From NCBI GenBank assembly GCA_017962845.1, contig JAGCUN010000042.1, forward strand, positions 1 through 64,000: a stretch of 64,000 nt of DNA. Direction: 5' to 3'. The stretch comes from Bacteroidales bacterium (GTDB lineage Bacteria > Bacteroidota > Bacteroidia > Bacteroidales > WCHB1-69). Every line of letters begins with the position of its first letter. Positions within the stretch are counted from its first letter, which is position 1. Shown piece after piece: positions 9,074 through 17,277 of this stretch. Made by a program: the position numbers and the translations under genes. The notes under the pieces were generated by a model. That model worked only from the letters and a program-made list of their open reading frames with translations, had not been told where the DNA came from and did no database searches.

Positions 9074-9703
9074 ATGAATAGAATAATAGACTTTTTTCGT
9101 CCCAGTGGCCTTGGCTTTCATCTGGTGATTGCCGCTATCGTCACACTGGTTTTGCTTTGGGGGACTGACATTTTCTTGAAGAAGTTCACCCATCTGGGCA
9201 AGGAAGTCGAGATGCCCAACTATGTGGGCAAATGCTACTCTGATCTGCGGAATTCCCCCAGTGAGAATTTTACCTTTGAGGTGAGCCGTATCAAGATTTT
9301 CGATGAAAGCAAACCTGACGGCACGGTGGTGAAGCAGGAGCCGCTGCCGGGCGAGAAGGTGAAGTACGGCCGCAAGGTGACGCTGACCATCACGACGGCC
9401 ACCCCCCGTATGGTCAAGATGCCGCAGCTGGCGGGTAACATCACCCTCCGCCAGGCCAAGCACATCCTGGAGGATTCCGGACTCGTCCTTGGTACAGTGG
9501 TAGAGACAGAAAGCGACTCCCCCGGACTGGTGCTTGGACAATATAGCGAGAAGACGGGCAAGACCATCGCGGCCGGTACCGAAATAAGGCAGGGCGAGAA
9601 AATCAAACTCGAGGTTGGCGTGGCGCGCCGCAACCCTGTAGACTACGGGGGCGACGGTGACGTGTATGACGATACCGAAGTTGATCCGCAATTTGAATTT
9701 TAA
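9074..9703 (+). CDS. Membrane-anchored PASTA-domain protein
   Basis: From ATG 9074 the product is 209 residues. It has one N-terminal transmembrane helix (about 16-33) and at least two extracytoplasmic PASTA repeats: one starting EVEMPNYVGKCYSDLRN and one starting MVKMPQLAGNITLRQAKHIL. A third, partial repeat may follow. PASTA repeats bind muropeptides or peptidoglycan in kinases and penicillin-binding proteins of other phyla. No kinase or transpeptidase domain is attached or adjacent. The reading frame is open back to 8861, but that stretch lies upstream of the -7 element and would not be transcribed. The acidic tail (DDTEVDPQFEF) is typical of Bacteroidota members. The T9SS cargo gene starts 20 bases on. 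Confidence 0.88.
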   Translation: MNRIIDFFRPSGLGFHLVIAAIVTLVLLWGTDIFLKKFTHLGKEVEMPNYVGKCYSDLRNSPSENFTFEVSRIKIFDESKPDGTVVKQEPLPGEKVKYGRKVTLTITTATPRMVKMPQLAGNITLRQAKHILEDSGLVLGTVVETESDSPGLVLGQYSEKTGKTIAAGTEIRQGEKIKLEVGVARRNPVDYGGDGDVYDDTEVDPQFEF

Positions 9704-9723
9704 ATTTCCACAATATACTCATT

Positions 9724-11844
9724 ATGAAGAAATTATCAGTAATTATCCTATCCGCAATTCTGCCTCTACTGTGTATTACTACCCTTCAGGCACAGGAGGT
9801 GCTGACCGGTCTTACGGTCAACAAGCAGGTGGCTCGCGAGGCTGCCAAAGCCCGTCCCGCCCCCTCCCGCAATGCCCTCCATCTGCCTTTTACCGACGAC
9901 TTCTCCAACTATACAGGTTATCCTAATCCCGCCCTCTGGCAGGACTGCTATGCCTACGTCAACCGCACCTTCGCCATACAGCCGCCCACTATGGGTGTCG
10001 CAACCCTCGACGCGTTGGATGAAAACGGCCGCGTATATGCCAACGCCACCAACGATCCCTTCCGCGCCGACAACCTCACCTCGCTGCCCCTTCGCCTCGA
10101 TTACAACTTCGCCCTCAACCGCGATATGCGCGTAGGCGACTCCCTCTATCTGAGCTTTTACTACCAGCCCGCCGGCGGTACACAAACGGGTACGGAATGG
10201 GAACGCCTCGGCAATACACCCGAAGGGTACGACTCCCTGGTGTTAGAGTTCGGCTACGCCACCGGCAATATCGTTTTCATCGGCTATGAGTATTGCGACT
10301 ACTTCCTCGGCGAAGACGAGATGTATGTCGCCGGCGATACCCTGCTCAATCCCTTCATCCCCGGACAGGATTATGTGTTCGATGCCCCCGCCTTCCCCGG
10401 CCAGTGCATCCCGCTGCCCTGCGACTCCCTCTTTGGTGAAGAGATGGTGTGGGAACACATATGGAGCACCCCCGGCCAGCGACTCGATGACTGGAATGCG
10501 GAGAATCCGCTCTGCTACTTCAAGCAAGTGATGATTCCTATCAATGATGCCCGCTGGCTGATCAACAACTTCCAATTCCGCTTCCGCAACTACGCCAGCC
10601 TTGAAGACAACCACATCACAGGATGGGCCAGCAATGTGGACCAGTGGAATATCGACTATGTCCGTTTGGATGTCAATCGTACGTGGTCGGACACCACGCA
10701 GAACGATGTCGCCTTTGTGATGCCCACCACCACCATTCTCCGCGACTACCAGTATATGCCCTGGAGCCAGTATCGCGACAGTGAGTTGGGTGATCATTTT
10801 GAGAATGTGCTGGTTAACCTTTCCAATACGCCCAAAAACAGCGATTATACCTATAATGTAAGAAAACAAGGTGGCGGTTTGGTGGCCTCCTATACCACAA
10901 ACAACCTGAATGCATATCCCTATTGGACGCACGGTTTGCACGCTGAGCCGCAGCACGCCAGTCCCGTCTTCGAGTTCTCGTCGCTGCCTGCCGACAATGC
11001 CGACAGCGCCACCTTCATCATCACGCATGTTTTCCAGGAGGTGGGTTCCGGCAGCATGAACCGCAGTAACGACACCTGCATCTTTTACCAGAATTTCCAC
11101 AACTACTTCGCTTACGACGATGGTACAGCCGAAGCTGGTTACTCGTTGCTGTCAAACATGACCTACCCGCAGTCCTATTTCGCCATGCAGTTCCACCTCA
11201 ACCAGCCCGACACGCTCCGCGCTGTGCGGATGTGGTTCAACTCCGTGGCTGAAGATGCCAATATCGCCAATTTCACCCTGATGGTATGGGACGATGACAA
11301 TGGTGATCCCGGCGATGAAATCTACTCCATGCCCGGCCAGGTGCCCTGCCACGCCCAGCAGTTCGAGGATTTCGTCACCTACTACCTCGACAATCCGATC
11401 CCTGTTGAAGGAACCTTCCATGTGGGATTCTTCCAAAACCATAATGTCCAGCTCAACCTCGGCTTCGACCAGAACACCGATGCACGTGGCAAGTGGAAAT
11501 ACAAAACCACATCCGAATGGAACGAATCGTTCCTGAAAGGCACCCCGATGATCCGTGCTGTGGTGGGCAAAGAAATCGACCATTCGAATGTTGCTGAGAA
11601 TCAGCTCGTACAATGTGATATCTATCCCAATCCTGCCACCGATTTTATCCATATCCAGCTGCCCGAAAATAGCAGTGCCTCCCTTTGCAGGATTTTTGAT
11701 GTGACAGGTGCCTTGGTGTACCAGCAAACCATGAACACCTCTTTGACCACTGTGTCATTGTCTGCACTCAAATCTGGAATTTACTTCATTCAATTATCTG
11801 ATAATCAAAAAATAATCGCATCAGGGAAGTTTGTAAAGCCGTAA
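9724..11844 (+). CDS. Secreted protein with T9SS type A sorting domain
   Basis: The 706-residue product has a signal peptide (likely cut LQA|QEV) and a C-terminal type A sorting domain over about the last 75 residues, seen as CDIYPNPATDFIHI, then CRIFDVTGALVY and LKSGIYFIQL. This tail directs export through the type IX system and attachment to the cell surface. The middle contains beta-rich segments with many Asp and aromatic residues but no catalytic motif I recognise. The start LTGLTVNKQ and the phrase PFTDDFSNYTGYPN resemble other large Bacteroidota surface proteins of unknown role. An AT-rich 170-base gap follows. Confidence 0.9.
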   Translation: MKKLSVIILSAILPLLCITTLQAQEVLTGLTVNKQVAREAAKARPAPSRNALHLPFTDDFSNYTGYPNPALWQDCYAYVNRTFAIQPPTMGVATLDALDENGRVYANATNDPFRADNLTSLPLRLDYNFALNRDMRVGDSLYLSFYYQPAGGTQTGTEWERLGNTPEGYDSLVLEFGYATGNIVFIGYEYCDYFLGEDEMYVAGDTLLNPFIPGQDYVFDAPAFPGQCIPLPCDSLFGEEMVWEHIWSTPGQRLDDWNAENPLCYFKQVMIPINDARWLINNFQFRFRNYASLEDNHITGWASNVDQWNIDYVRLDVNRTWSDTTQNDVAFVMPTTTILRDYQYMPWSQYRDSELGDHFENVLVNLSNTPKNSDYTYNVRKQGGGLVASYTTNNLNAYPYWTHGLHAEPQHASPVFEFSSLPADNADSATFIITHVFQEVGSGSMNRSNDTCIFYQNFHNYFAYDDGTAEAGYSLLSNMTYPQSYFAMQFHLNQPDTLRAVRMWFNSVAEDANIANFTLMVWDDDNGDPGDEIYSMPGQVPCHAQQFEDFVTYYLDNPIPVEGTFHVGFFQNHNVQLNLGFDQNTDARGKWKYKTTSEWNESFLKGTPMIRAVVGKEIDHSNVAENQLVQCDIYPNPATDFIHIQLPENSSASLCRIFDVTGALVYQQTMNTSLTTVSLSALKSGIYFIQLSDNQKIIASGKFVKP

Positions 11845-11858
11845 AAATGGTATTTTTT

Positions 11859-11955
11859 CGCTCTTTTTTGACAAAAAATCTTTTTATAATATATTGATAA
11901 TCAAAGTTATGTAAAATTTATAGTAAAAAAGTTAAAATTTTTATAAAAAAGAGCG
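11859..11955. repeat. 11-bp perfect inverted repeat in an AT-rich gap
   Basis: CGCTCTTTTTT at 11859-11869 is the exact reverse complement of AAAAAAGAGCG at 11945-11955, with 75 AT-rich bases between. It fills most of the gap between the T9SS cargo gene and the four-helix-bundle gene. It could be a long-range hairpin, a protein-binding palindrome or a coincidence in AT-rich DNA. Confidence 0.35.
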
Positions 11956-11975
11956 TTTTATTTGAAATAAATTTT

Positions 11976-11983
11976 TAATTTTG
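11976..11983 (+). promoter_or_regulatory. Bacteroidota -7 element for the four-helix-bundle gene
   Basis: TAATTTTG followed by C, 31 bases before the ATG at 12015. Confidence 0.5.
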
Positions 11984-12014
11984 CTGCGATTTTCTAACTA
12001 AAACCTGTACCATT

Positions 12015-12455
12015 ATGAACGAACAAGAAAACAATGTGAGCTTCTTCAGATTTGAAGACTTACGCATCTATGCAAAAGCGCTCGATTACATTACTTGGGT
12101 GCATTCTGTAACTGCCAACTTCCCCGAAAGCTGCCGTGCCACTGTAGGCGATGCTTTTGTGAAATCCGCCCAGGGCATCGCTATGAATACTGCGGAGGGT
12201 TCAGCCCGCAACAAAGCCCAATTCATCTACTATCTCAAAATGGCCAAGAGTTCCGTTAGAGAATGTGTAGTTTACACCGAGATCGCCTCCCGTCTGAATG
12301 TCATGAACGACACCGACAAGGAGTATTCCCGCAACCAGCTTATGGAGCTTACCAAAATGATCGGTTCTTTAGTCGCTTCCCTCCAGCGCACCGTCAACCC
12401 GCGTGAAGAGGAAGAGGCCATGATGGACGACGACATGTCGAACATGATGATCTAA
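12015..12455 (+). CDS. Four-helix-bundle protein (S23 / rRNA intervening-sequence protein family)
   Basis: The 146-residue product matches the S23/IVP family: FRFEDLRIYAKALDYI at the start, then a conserved second helix with IAMNTAEGSARN, and QFIYYLKMAKSSVREC. Founding members are encoded in intervening sequences of 23S rRNA genes; most Bacteroidota members are stand-alone, with no known function. The family usually ends near residue 120; here an acidic, Met-rich tail (EEEEAMMDDDMSNMMI) is added. It is a single-gene unit with its own -7 element at 11976 and an intrinsic terminator at 12483-12511. No rRNA gene is nearby. Confidence 0.85.
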   Translation: MNEQENNVSFFRFEDLRIYAKALDYITWVHSVTANFPESCRATVGDAFVKSAQGIAMNTAEGSARNKAQFIYYLKMAKSSVRECVVYTEIASRLNVMNDTDKEYSRNQLMELTKMIGSLVASLQRTVNPREEEEAMMDDDMSNMMI

Positions 12456-12482
12456 ATTTCCGAAATTTTGCTAAATACTACC

Positions 12483-12511
12483 GCGGCAAGGATTCTCCTT
12501 GCCGCTTTTTT
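12483..12511 (+). terminator. Intrinsic terminator after the four-helix-bundle gene
   Basis: GCGGCAAGGA (12483-12492) pairs perfectly with TCCTTGCCGC (12496-12505) around a TTC loop and is followed by six T. It is 28 bases past the stop at 12455. Confidence 0.9.
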
Positions 12512-12517
12512 ATTTCC

Positions 12518-12653
12518 CTCCCATCCCCTCATATCCTCATATCCTCATATCCTCATATCCTCATATCCTCCCATCCTCTAATCCTTTAATCCTTTCATCC
12601 TTTCATCTCTTCATCTCTTCATCTCTTCATCTCTTCATCTCTTCATCTCTTCC
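12518..12653. repeat. Degenerate 8-bp tandem repeat array
   Basis: About seventeen consecutive 8-base units run through the gap between the terminator and the end of mltG. On the plus strand they drift through a series: CTCATATC (five copies), CTCCCATC, CTCTAATC, CTTTAATC, CTTTCATC (two), TCTTCATC (five) and a last TCTTCCTC. All units have the form YYYNNNTC. The array runs into the last codons and TGA stop (12643-12645) of mltG on the minus strand. One-strand pyrimidine bias is nearly complete. An open frame at 12499-12732 on the plus strand is made of these repeats and is not a gene. Confidence 0.85.
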
Positions 12654-13680
12654 TCCTATTCATCGCCTCCTGATATTTCCGGGCATTCTTCAGATGCTCG
12701 TTGTAGGTCTTGGCAAAGTTGTGCGCCCCTGAAAAGTCCTCTTTCGCGCACATATACAGGTAGTCGTGATGCTCGTAATGCAGCACTGCTTCGATGGCGC
12801 AGGTGGAGGGCAGGCGGATAGGACCGGGCGGCAGACCTTTGTGCAGATAGGTGTTGTACGGCGACTCGTACCGCGTGTGCTGGTTGAGCACCCGCCGGAT
12901 GCTGTAGTCGCCGATGGCGAAAATGACCGTCGGGTCGGCCTGCAACAGCATGTCCTTGTGCAACCGGTTCATGTAGAGACCTGCGATGCGGGGCTGCTCT
13001 TTCGGCCGGTGGTTCTCCTCCTCTACAATCGAGGCTAACGTACACACCTCCATCGGCGTCAGCCCTGTCTCTTTCGCCGCTGCCAACCGTTCTTCTGTCC
13101 AGAATGCCATATAGTAGCTGTACATCTTCTCAAAAAACTGCTTCGCCGTGATGTCGTAGTAAAACTCGTACGTGTCGGGACGGAAAATGGCGATGACCGT
13201 CTCGGGTTTGAGAGATTCCCCGTTAGGTCTGTAATTTTTAAGGAACTCTCTGTCATTCAACAGTCTTTCTAAATCTTTCCACTCAAAATAGAATTCGTAT
13301 TTCGATAATTTTTGGATTAGTTGCTTTTTCGTACGTACATTGTTGAAGGTGAATTTCACAGGGAAATGCTGTCCCTTACGCAGTTTTATCACCATCGAGA
13401 AGTTGCTTTCGCCTTTCTCAAAAACATATTTACCGGGTTTTACACTTTTATAAAATAAAAGCTTGCAGGTCAGTCGGAAAGAGCTTTCGTTTTCGAGTGC
13501 GCCCTGATTTTTCATCTCCGCAATCACCTGCTCGCAGGTGGAATTTTGTGCGATAACGACGGTGGATTTTTTGGAGGTGTTGCCCGAAAACAGCATATAG
13601 GCAAAGCTGATGGCGGCCACGATGCAGACGGCTATCACGCAGTAGATAATGTGTCGGATGTTTTTTTTCGAGAGTTTCAT
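12643..13680 (-). CDS. mltG: Endolytic transglycosylase MltG
   Basis: Inner-membrane lytic transglycosylase that cuts nascent glycan strands and sets their length. The 345-residue product has one N-terminal transmembrane helix (about 9-31) and the YceG catalytic domain with LASIVEEENHRP; E220 aligns with the catalytic Glu of E. coli MltG. LQADPTVIFAIGD and GLPPGPIRLPS are also family-typical. Its ATG overlaps the stop of the U32 gene by four bases (ATGA), so translation is likely coupled. The last codons run into the 8-bp repeat array, so the extreme C-terminus (NRRKR) may vary between strains. Confidence 0.95.
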   Translation of the reverse strand: MKLSKKNIRHIIYCVIAVCIVAAISFAYMLFSGNTSKKSTVVIAQNSTCEQVIAEMKNQGALENESSFRLTCKLLFYKSVKPGKYVFEKGESNFSMVIKLRKGQHFPVKFTFNNVRTKKQLIQKLSKYEFYFEWKDLERLLNDREFLKNYRPNGESLKPETVIAIFRPDTYEFYYDITAKQFFEKMYSYYMAFWTEERLAAAKETGLTPMEVCTLASIVEEENHRPKEQPRIAGLYMNRLHKDMLLQADPTVIFAIGDYSIRRVLNQHTRYESPYNTYLHKGLPPGPIRLPSTCAIEAVLHYEHHDYLYMCAKEDFSGAHNFAKTYNEHLKNARKYQEAMNRRKR

Positions 13681-15536
13681 GATTGAGTTTTGGTAAGTGA
13701 TGGTGCTTCTTTAACCTTCATCTCGCAGTTTTTGCAGTCGAATTCAAGTTGGAAGCGATGAACAGAGTTGGTGAGGAAGAGGGGTTCGGGGTAGGGAAGT
13801 GCTTTCCCGTTGCGGGTGCAGAAGCCGAGGGTGAAGCGGATGCAGTGTTTGCAAGTCATCAGGTCGGCATTGGGGGTGGGTATCTCCTCGTAGGCCGGGG
13901 CCGTCTCGCTCGCCCCGTGCTGCTGGTAGAACGCCTCCGCCTGCCGGTTCATGATGTTGGCGCGGTAGTCGGCGTTTCCGGCTGTGGGCAGTGGCATCGT
14001 GGCCTCGCAGCGTTGCTGTGGCAAGCGTCCTGCCGGCCTCTGGTGCGAGGCTAGCCGAGCCTCCACCAGTCGCTCCACCACTTCGCGTCGCCACTGGTTC
14101 ACCACGCTGGCCGCCAGGAAGTAAGCTCTTGTCAGGTCGAGGGTGACCTCCCGGGCCACAAAGGGCGTGCCGCCCAGCTTCGCCAAGTTGCGCCTCAGAT
14201 TCTCGTTGGCCGCTTCCGCCTGTCGCGCCTCCTCCTTGGTGGCACTCACAGCCAGCTCTGCACTCACCCCTTCCTCGTCGGTGATGCGCAGCAGAAAGCC
14301 TTCGTCGGTCTCCGACAGGTGGATGTCCACGGGAATGCGTCTCACTGCCGACTGGCCCCGCAGCTGCTTGTCGAAAACGATGTCGAGGTTGCGATAAACG
14401 CTGTCGCCCTCCTTCAGTACCCGCACAGGCTCTAAGGTGGTCACTAAGCCGCCATCGGCGGTGTTGATGCGGAAGCCCGCCAGTTCGTGATTTTCATCCA
14501 CATAACTCAATCCGTCGCCGTTGTGCAAGGTCTGCTTGGTGGCAATCCGAATTTTGTTTCCGTTGATATTCAGTATCTTGCCAATCGGCTCACCGATGGA
14601 TTTCGGCGTATCGGGCTCCACCATCACATTCTCTCTGCCGTGCAGAAAGTACTCGGTAGCCCCTCGGTTGAAGGTCTTTTGCGGGTCAGGGGTGAAGGTG
14701 AGCTCCACCTTTCCTGCCGATGCCGGACCATATTTCGCATCCTTCTTGAAAATCGCATCCAGCTTTTGACGATAGAAGGCGGTGATGTTTTTCACATAGT
14801 CGATACTCTTGAGCCGGCCTTCGATTTTGAGGGAGGTGATGCCGGCGCGGAGCAACTCTTCCAGACTGTCGGCGCGGTTCATGTCCTTGAGCGACAGGAG
14901 GTGGCTGTTCTCGCGGATGACCTTTCCGTCGGCGTCGGTGAGGGTGTAGGGCAGGCGGCAGAATTGGGCGCAGTTGCCGCGGTTGGCGCTGCGGCCGGTG
15001 CAGGCCTGGCTCATGTAACACTGACCACTGTAGCTTACGCAGAGCGCGCCGTGTACAAAAGCCTCCAACTCTATGTTGGTGTGTTTCCGTATGTTACGAA
15101 TCTGTTCGAGGGAAAGCTCGCGGGCGAGGATGGCGCGCTGAAGCCCCATCTTTTCCCAAAACAAAACTTTGTCCAGCGTGCGGTTGTCGGTTTGCGTGCT
15201 GGCGTGCAACGCGATAGGGGGCAGGTCGATTTGCAAAAGCCCCATGTCTTGGATGATGAGGGCGTCGGCCCCTGCCTCGTAAAGTTTGTAGATGATTTTG
15301 CGTGCCTGCTCTAACTCGCTGTCTGTAAGGATGGTGTTGAGGGCCACATGCACATGGGCATGGTAGAGATGGGCGTGGCGGCAGAGCTGCTCAATATCCT
15401 CAAGGGTGTTGGCCGCCGACACTCGCGCACTGAATGCCGGGGCACCCACATATACCGCATCTGCGCCGTGGTTGATGGCCGCGATGCCGCATTCCAAATC
15501 TTTGGCCGGTGCCAGCAGTTCTATGGGGGTGGTCAC
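13677..15536 (-). CDS. U32 family peptidase / RNA hydroxylase (RlhA-like)
   Basis: The 619-residue product has the U32 domain (IELLAPAKDLECGIAAI, then HADAVYVGAPAF-type TIM-barrel segments) with the cysteine-rich signature around CVSYSGQCYMSQACTGRS and GNCAQFCRLPY, a DUF3656-type middle, and two more Cys pairs at the C-terminus (MTCKHCIRF and FDCKNCEMK). E. coli members of this size (RlhA) hydroxylate 23S rRNA and the related TrhP modifies tRNA; protease activity is doubtful for this subgroup. The start is GTG at 15534-15536, two bases after the stop of the MORN gene, and gives the standard N-terminus. mltG overlaps the stop. Confidence 0.85.
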   Translation of the reverse strand: MTTPIELLAPAKDLECGIAAINHGADAVYVGAPAFSARVSAANTLEDIEQLCRHAHLYHAHVHVALNTILTDSELEQARKIIYKLYEAGADALIIQDMGLLQIDLPPIALHASTQTDNRTLDKVLFWEKMGLQRAILARELSLEQIRNIRKHTNIELEAFVHGALCVSYSGQCYMSQACTGRSANRGNCAQFCRLPYTLTDADGKVIRENSHLLSLKDMNRADSLEELLRAGITSLKIEGRLKSIDYVKNITAFYRQKLDAIFKKDAKYGPASAGKVELTFTPDPQKTFNRGATEYFLHGRENVMVEPDTPKSIGEPIGKILNINGNKIRIATKQTLHNGDGLSYVDENHELAGFRINTADGGLVTTLEPVRVLKEGDSVYRNLDIVFDKQLRGQSAVRRIPVDIHLSETDEGFLLRITDEEGVSAELAVSATKEEARQAEAANENLRRNLAKLGGTPFVAREVTLDLTRAYFLAASVVNQWRREVVERLVEARLASHQRPAGRLPQQRCEATMPLPTAGNADYRANIMNRQAEAFYQQHGASETAPAYEEIPTPNADLMTCKHCIRFTLGFCTRNGKALPYPEPLFLTNSVHRFQLEFDCKNCEMKVKEAPSLTKTQS

Positions 15537-15538
15537 GG

Positions 15539-16561
15539 TTAGTTTTCTTTGGGGACTTCGTTGTTGAACAGCATCTTCACCGCCTTGGCATGGTCGCCCT
15601 CGCTGATGACCGACTCTTCCGTGGCCGGACTCAGGATTACCTCAATGCGGTCGGTGCCGATGTTTCGATAGGCCTTGATGGCGGGATAGCTTGCCGCGTA
15701 GGTGGGACTGATGATGCAGAAATCCACGAAGTCCACGTAAGTCAGCAGCTCCTCAAACACCTGCTGGCACATCACCGACTTGCCGTTGGTGTTGACCACG
15801 CGGGTCTGGTTGCCCTCTTTGTGGAAGTAGGCGATGTTGGCCTGGTTCATCTTCTGCCATCCTCCAATATTGAGGAAGAGGAAGGTCTTTTGCAATTTGC
15901 CCGCCTTGTATTCCATCGTCTTTCTCGGGTTGCCATTCTCATCAAAATAATTCCATTCTCCAGTTTCTAATCCATTGATGTAAGTTCCTGTATAAAAAAC
16001 TTTTCCATTGGGGAAGTAGCTGGTGAACTGGCCGTTCATCTCGCCATTGATGTACTGACTTTTGGTGCTGATCTTGCCGTCAGTGAAGTAGGTTTTCCGT
16101 TCCCCGTTGGCCTTGTCGTTGTCGTAGTGGCACTCTTCGAGCAGCTGGCCGGTCTCCGACGAGTAGGTGCGCCACCAGCCGTGTCGTTGGCCGTTGCGGT
16201 ATGCCTCGCTCTTGATGAGCGTGCCTTTAGGATTGTAATAGTTCCAGATGCTGTCTTTGATCTGGTCGATGAAGTTGCCCTCCGACGCCAGCTTCTCGTT
16301 AATGTCGTACATGGAGGTATGCACCTTGTGAGTCCCTTCGATAAAAATGGTGGTGCTTTTCAACTTGCCGTTGCTGTAGTAGTAGTGGAATGTGCCCACG
16401 GGAACGCCATGGTTGAAGTTTCCTTCGTAGAGCAGATTCCCTTTATCGTCGTATTTTTTCCACAGCCCGTGTTGTTTGCCCTTGCTGTCGGTTTGGTTGG
16501 TTTGGGCGAAAAGGCCTATTGTGGCGAAAATGATGATGAGGAGTGTTGCTGCTCTTTTCAT
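15539..16561 (-). CDS. Exported MORN_2-repeat protein
   Basis: The 340-residue product has a signal peptide (likely cut LFA|QTN) followed by about seven MORN_2 repeats of about 22 residues. Examples are GKQHGLWKKYDDKGNLLYEG, then GVPVGTFHYYYSNGKL, GQRHGWWRTYSSETG and GLETGEWNYFDENGNP. Cytoplasmic relatives are labelled YwqK-family antitoxin; the signal peptide here points to the periplasm or outer membrane. The last 100 residues after the repeats form a separate alpha/beta region with no motif I recognise. It is the first gene of a run with the U32 gene and mltG, with a two-base gap to the former. Confidence 0.85.
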   Translation of the reverse strand: MKRAATLLIIIFATIGLFAQTNQTDSKGKQHGLWKKYDDKGNLLYEGNFNHGVPVGTFHYYYSNGKLKSTTIFIEGTHKVHTSMYDINEKLASEGNFIDQIKDSIWNYYNPKGTLIKSEAYRNGQRHGWWRTYSSETGQLLEECHYDNDKANGERKTYFTDGKISTKSQYINGEMNGQFTSYFPNGKVFYTGTYINGLETGEWNYFDENGNPRKTMEYKAGKLQKTFLFLNIGGWQKMNQANIAYFHKEGNQTRVVNTNGKSVMCQQVFEELLTYVDFVDFCIISPTYAASYPAIKAYRNIGTDRIEVILSPATEESVISEGDHAKAVKMLFNNEVPKEN

Positions 16562-16601
16562 GGTTGAACGTTTTATAGAAATAACGGATGAAAGTCGCTT
16601 C

Positions 16602-16799
16602 TTATTTCTTTTTATTGAATTTTTCTCGAATCATTCTGATGAAGAAAAAGGCGAGAAAGGCCGCCACGCCGCCGCCCACAACTCCGAAGTACATCTGTTT
16701 TTTGATTTCAGGATTCTCTTCAGGGTAAAGATAGACGAAGGCGCATAGCACCACAATCACAATGACGAGCTTTATTAGGTCCTTTAAGCCTTTTCCCAT
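16602..16799 (-). CDS. Small two-helix membrane protein
   Basis: A 65-residue product with two predicted membrane helices (about 8-26 and 38-56), a short acidic loop (YPEENPEIKKQ) and a basic tail (REKFNKKK). A -7 element at 16831-16839 lies 32 bases upstream of the ATG. No family is recognised. The hydrophobic pattern, positive ends and own promoter support a real gene. Confidence 0.7.
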   Translation of the reverse strand: MGKGLKDLIKLVIVIVVLCAFVYLYPEENPEIKKQMYFGVVGGGVAAFLAFFFIRMIREKFNKKK

Positions 16800-16830
16800 A
16801 GTATCATTTTGTTTTGATGATTTTTGGAGT

Positions 16831-16839
16831 GCAAAAGTA
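16831..16839 (-). promoter_or_regulatory. Bacteroidota -7 element for the small membrane protein gene
   Basis: Minus-strand TACTTTTGC, 32 bases upstream of the start codon at 16799. Confidence 0.5.
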
Positions 16840-16889
16840 CGATTTTTTTCGGATTATCTTAGTTAGTCTTGTTCATTTAGTTTACCATC

Positions 16890-17277
16890 TAGCCACCTTT
16901 CAGTTCTTCCGCGGCATACCCACCGACACGATCTGTCGTTCTGTCTGCGTGCCGCGGTTTGCGGTATGGCGTTTCTTCTCCCCAGACTGCACTCACTTTG
17001 TTCGCTTGTCTGGGGTTACTGAGAGTGCGTTCCTCTGGAACGCGGGCGAATACGTTGCGGTACCGATGAACCGCCGCCTTGCAAATGAAGGCGTGAAGAA
17101 ATCGGGGGAAGTGAGCGTTAAGAACGGCGAATTGTCTGAAGATGAGCGTAATGAAATGAAGCTCATCAAGTTTTTCGCCGTTTAGCGAACAACACCCGAT
17201 TTTAGCCGGAATTTGCACAGCGGAAAAGCGCATTTCTTTTGGTTCATTTTCTTTGGGCGCAAGCAAAGAAAATGAAC
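16890..17277. repeat. Hairpin-rich gene-free block, probable dispersed element
   Basis: This is the only stretch of about 500 bases without a gene (16800-17299). It holds five perfect inverted repeats: CCGCGGCA 16909-16916 with 16950-16957; CCCCAGAC 16980-16987 with 17008-17015; GCGTTCC 17027-17033 with 17037-17043; GATGAGC 17141-17147 with 17161-17167; and a 14-bp stem GTTCATTTTCTTTG 17242-17255 with 17264-17277 around an 8-base loop. Both strands are open (plus 16814-17185, minus 16889-17296), but neither product has a recognisable domain, plausible start region or usual composition. The minus product contains KENEPKEMRF, a string I associate, from memory only, with spurious proteins predicted in many Bacteroidales intergenic repeats. 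Edges are approximate. Confidence 0.5.

Noticed and set aside
12499..12732. Open frame on the plus strand rich in Ser, Leu, Ile and Pro
   Set aside because: It is translated from the 8-bp tandem array and the antisense end of mltG; the period-8 pattern explains the composition.
16980..17015. Possible tRNA or other known small RNA within the hairpin block
   Set aside because: No cloverleaf, no T-loop GTTCRANNC sequence and no CCA-type acceptor were found.
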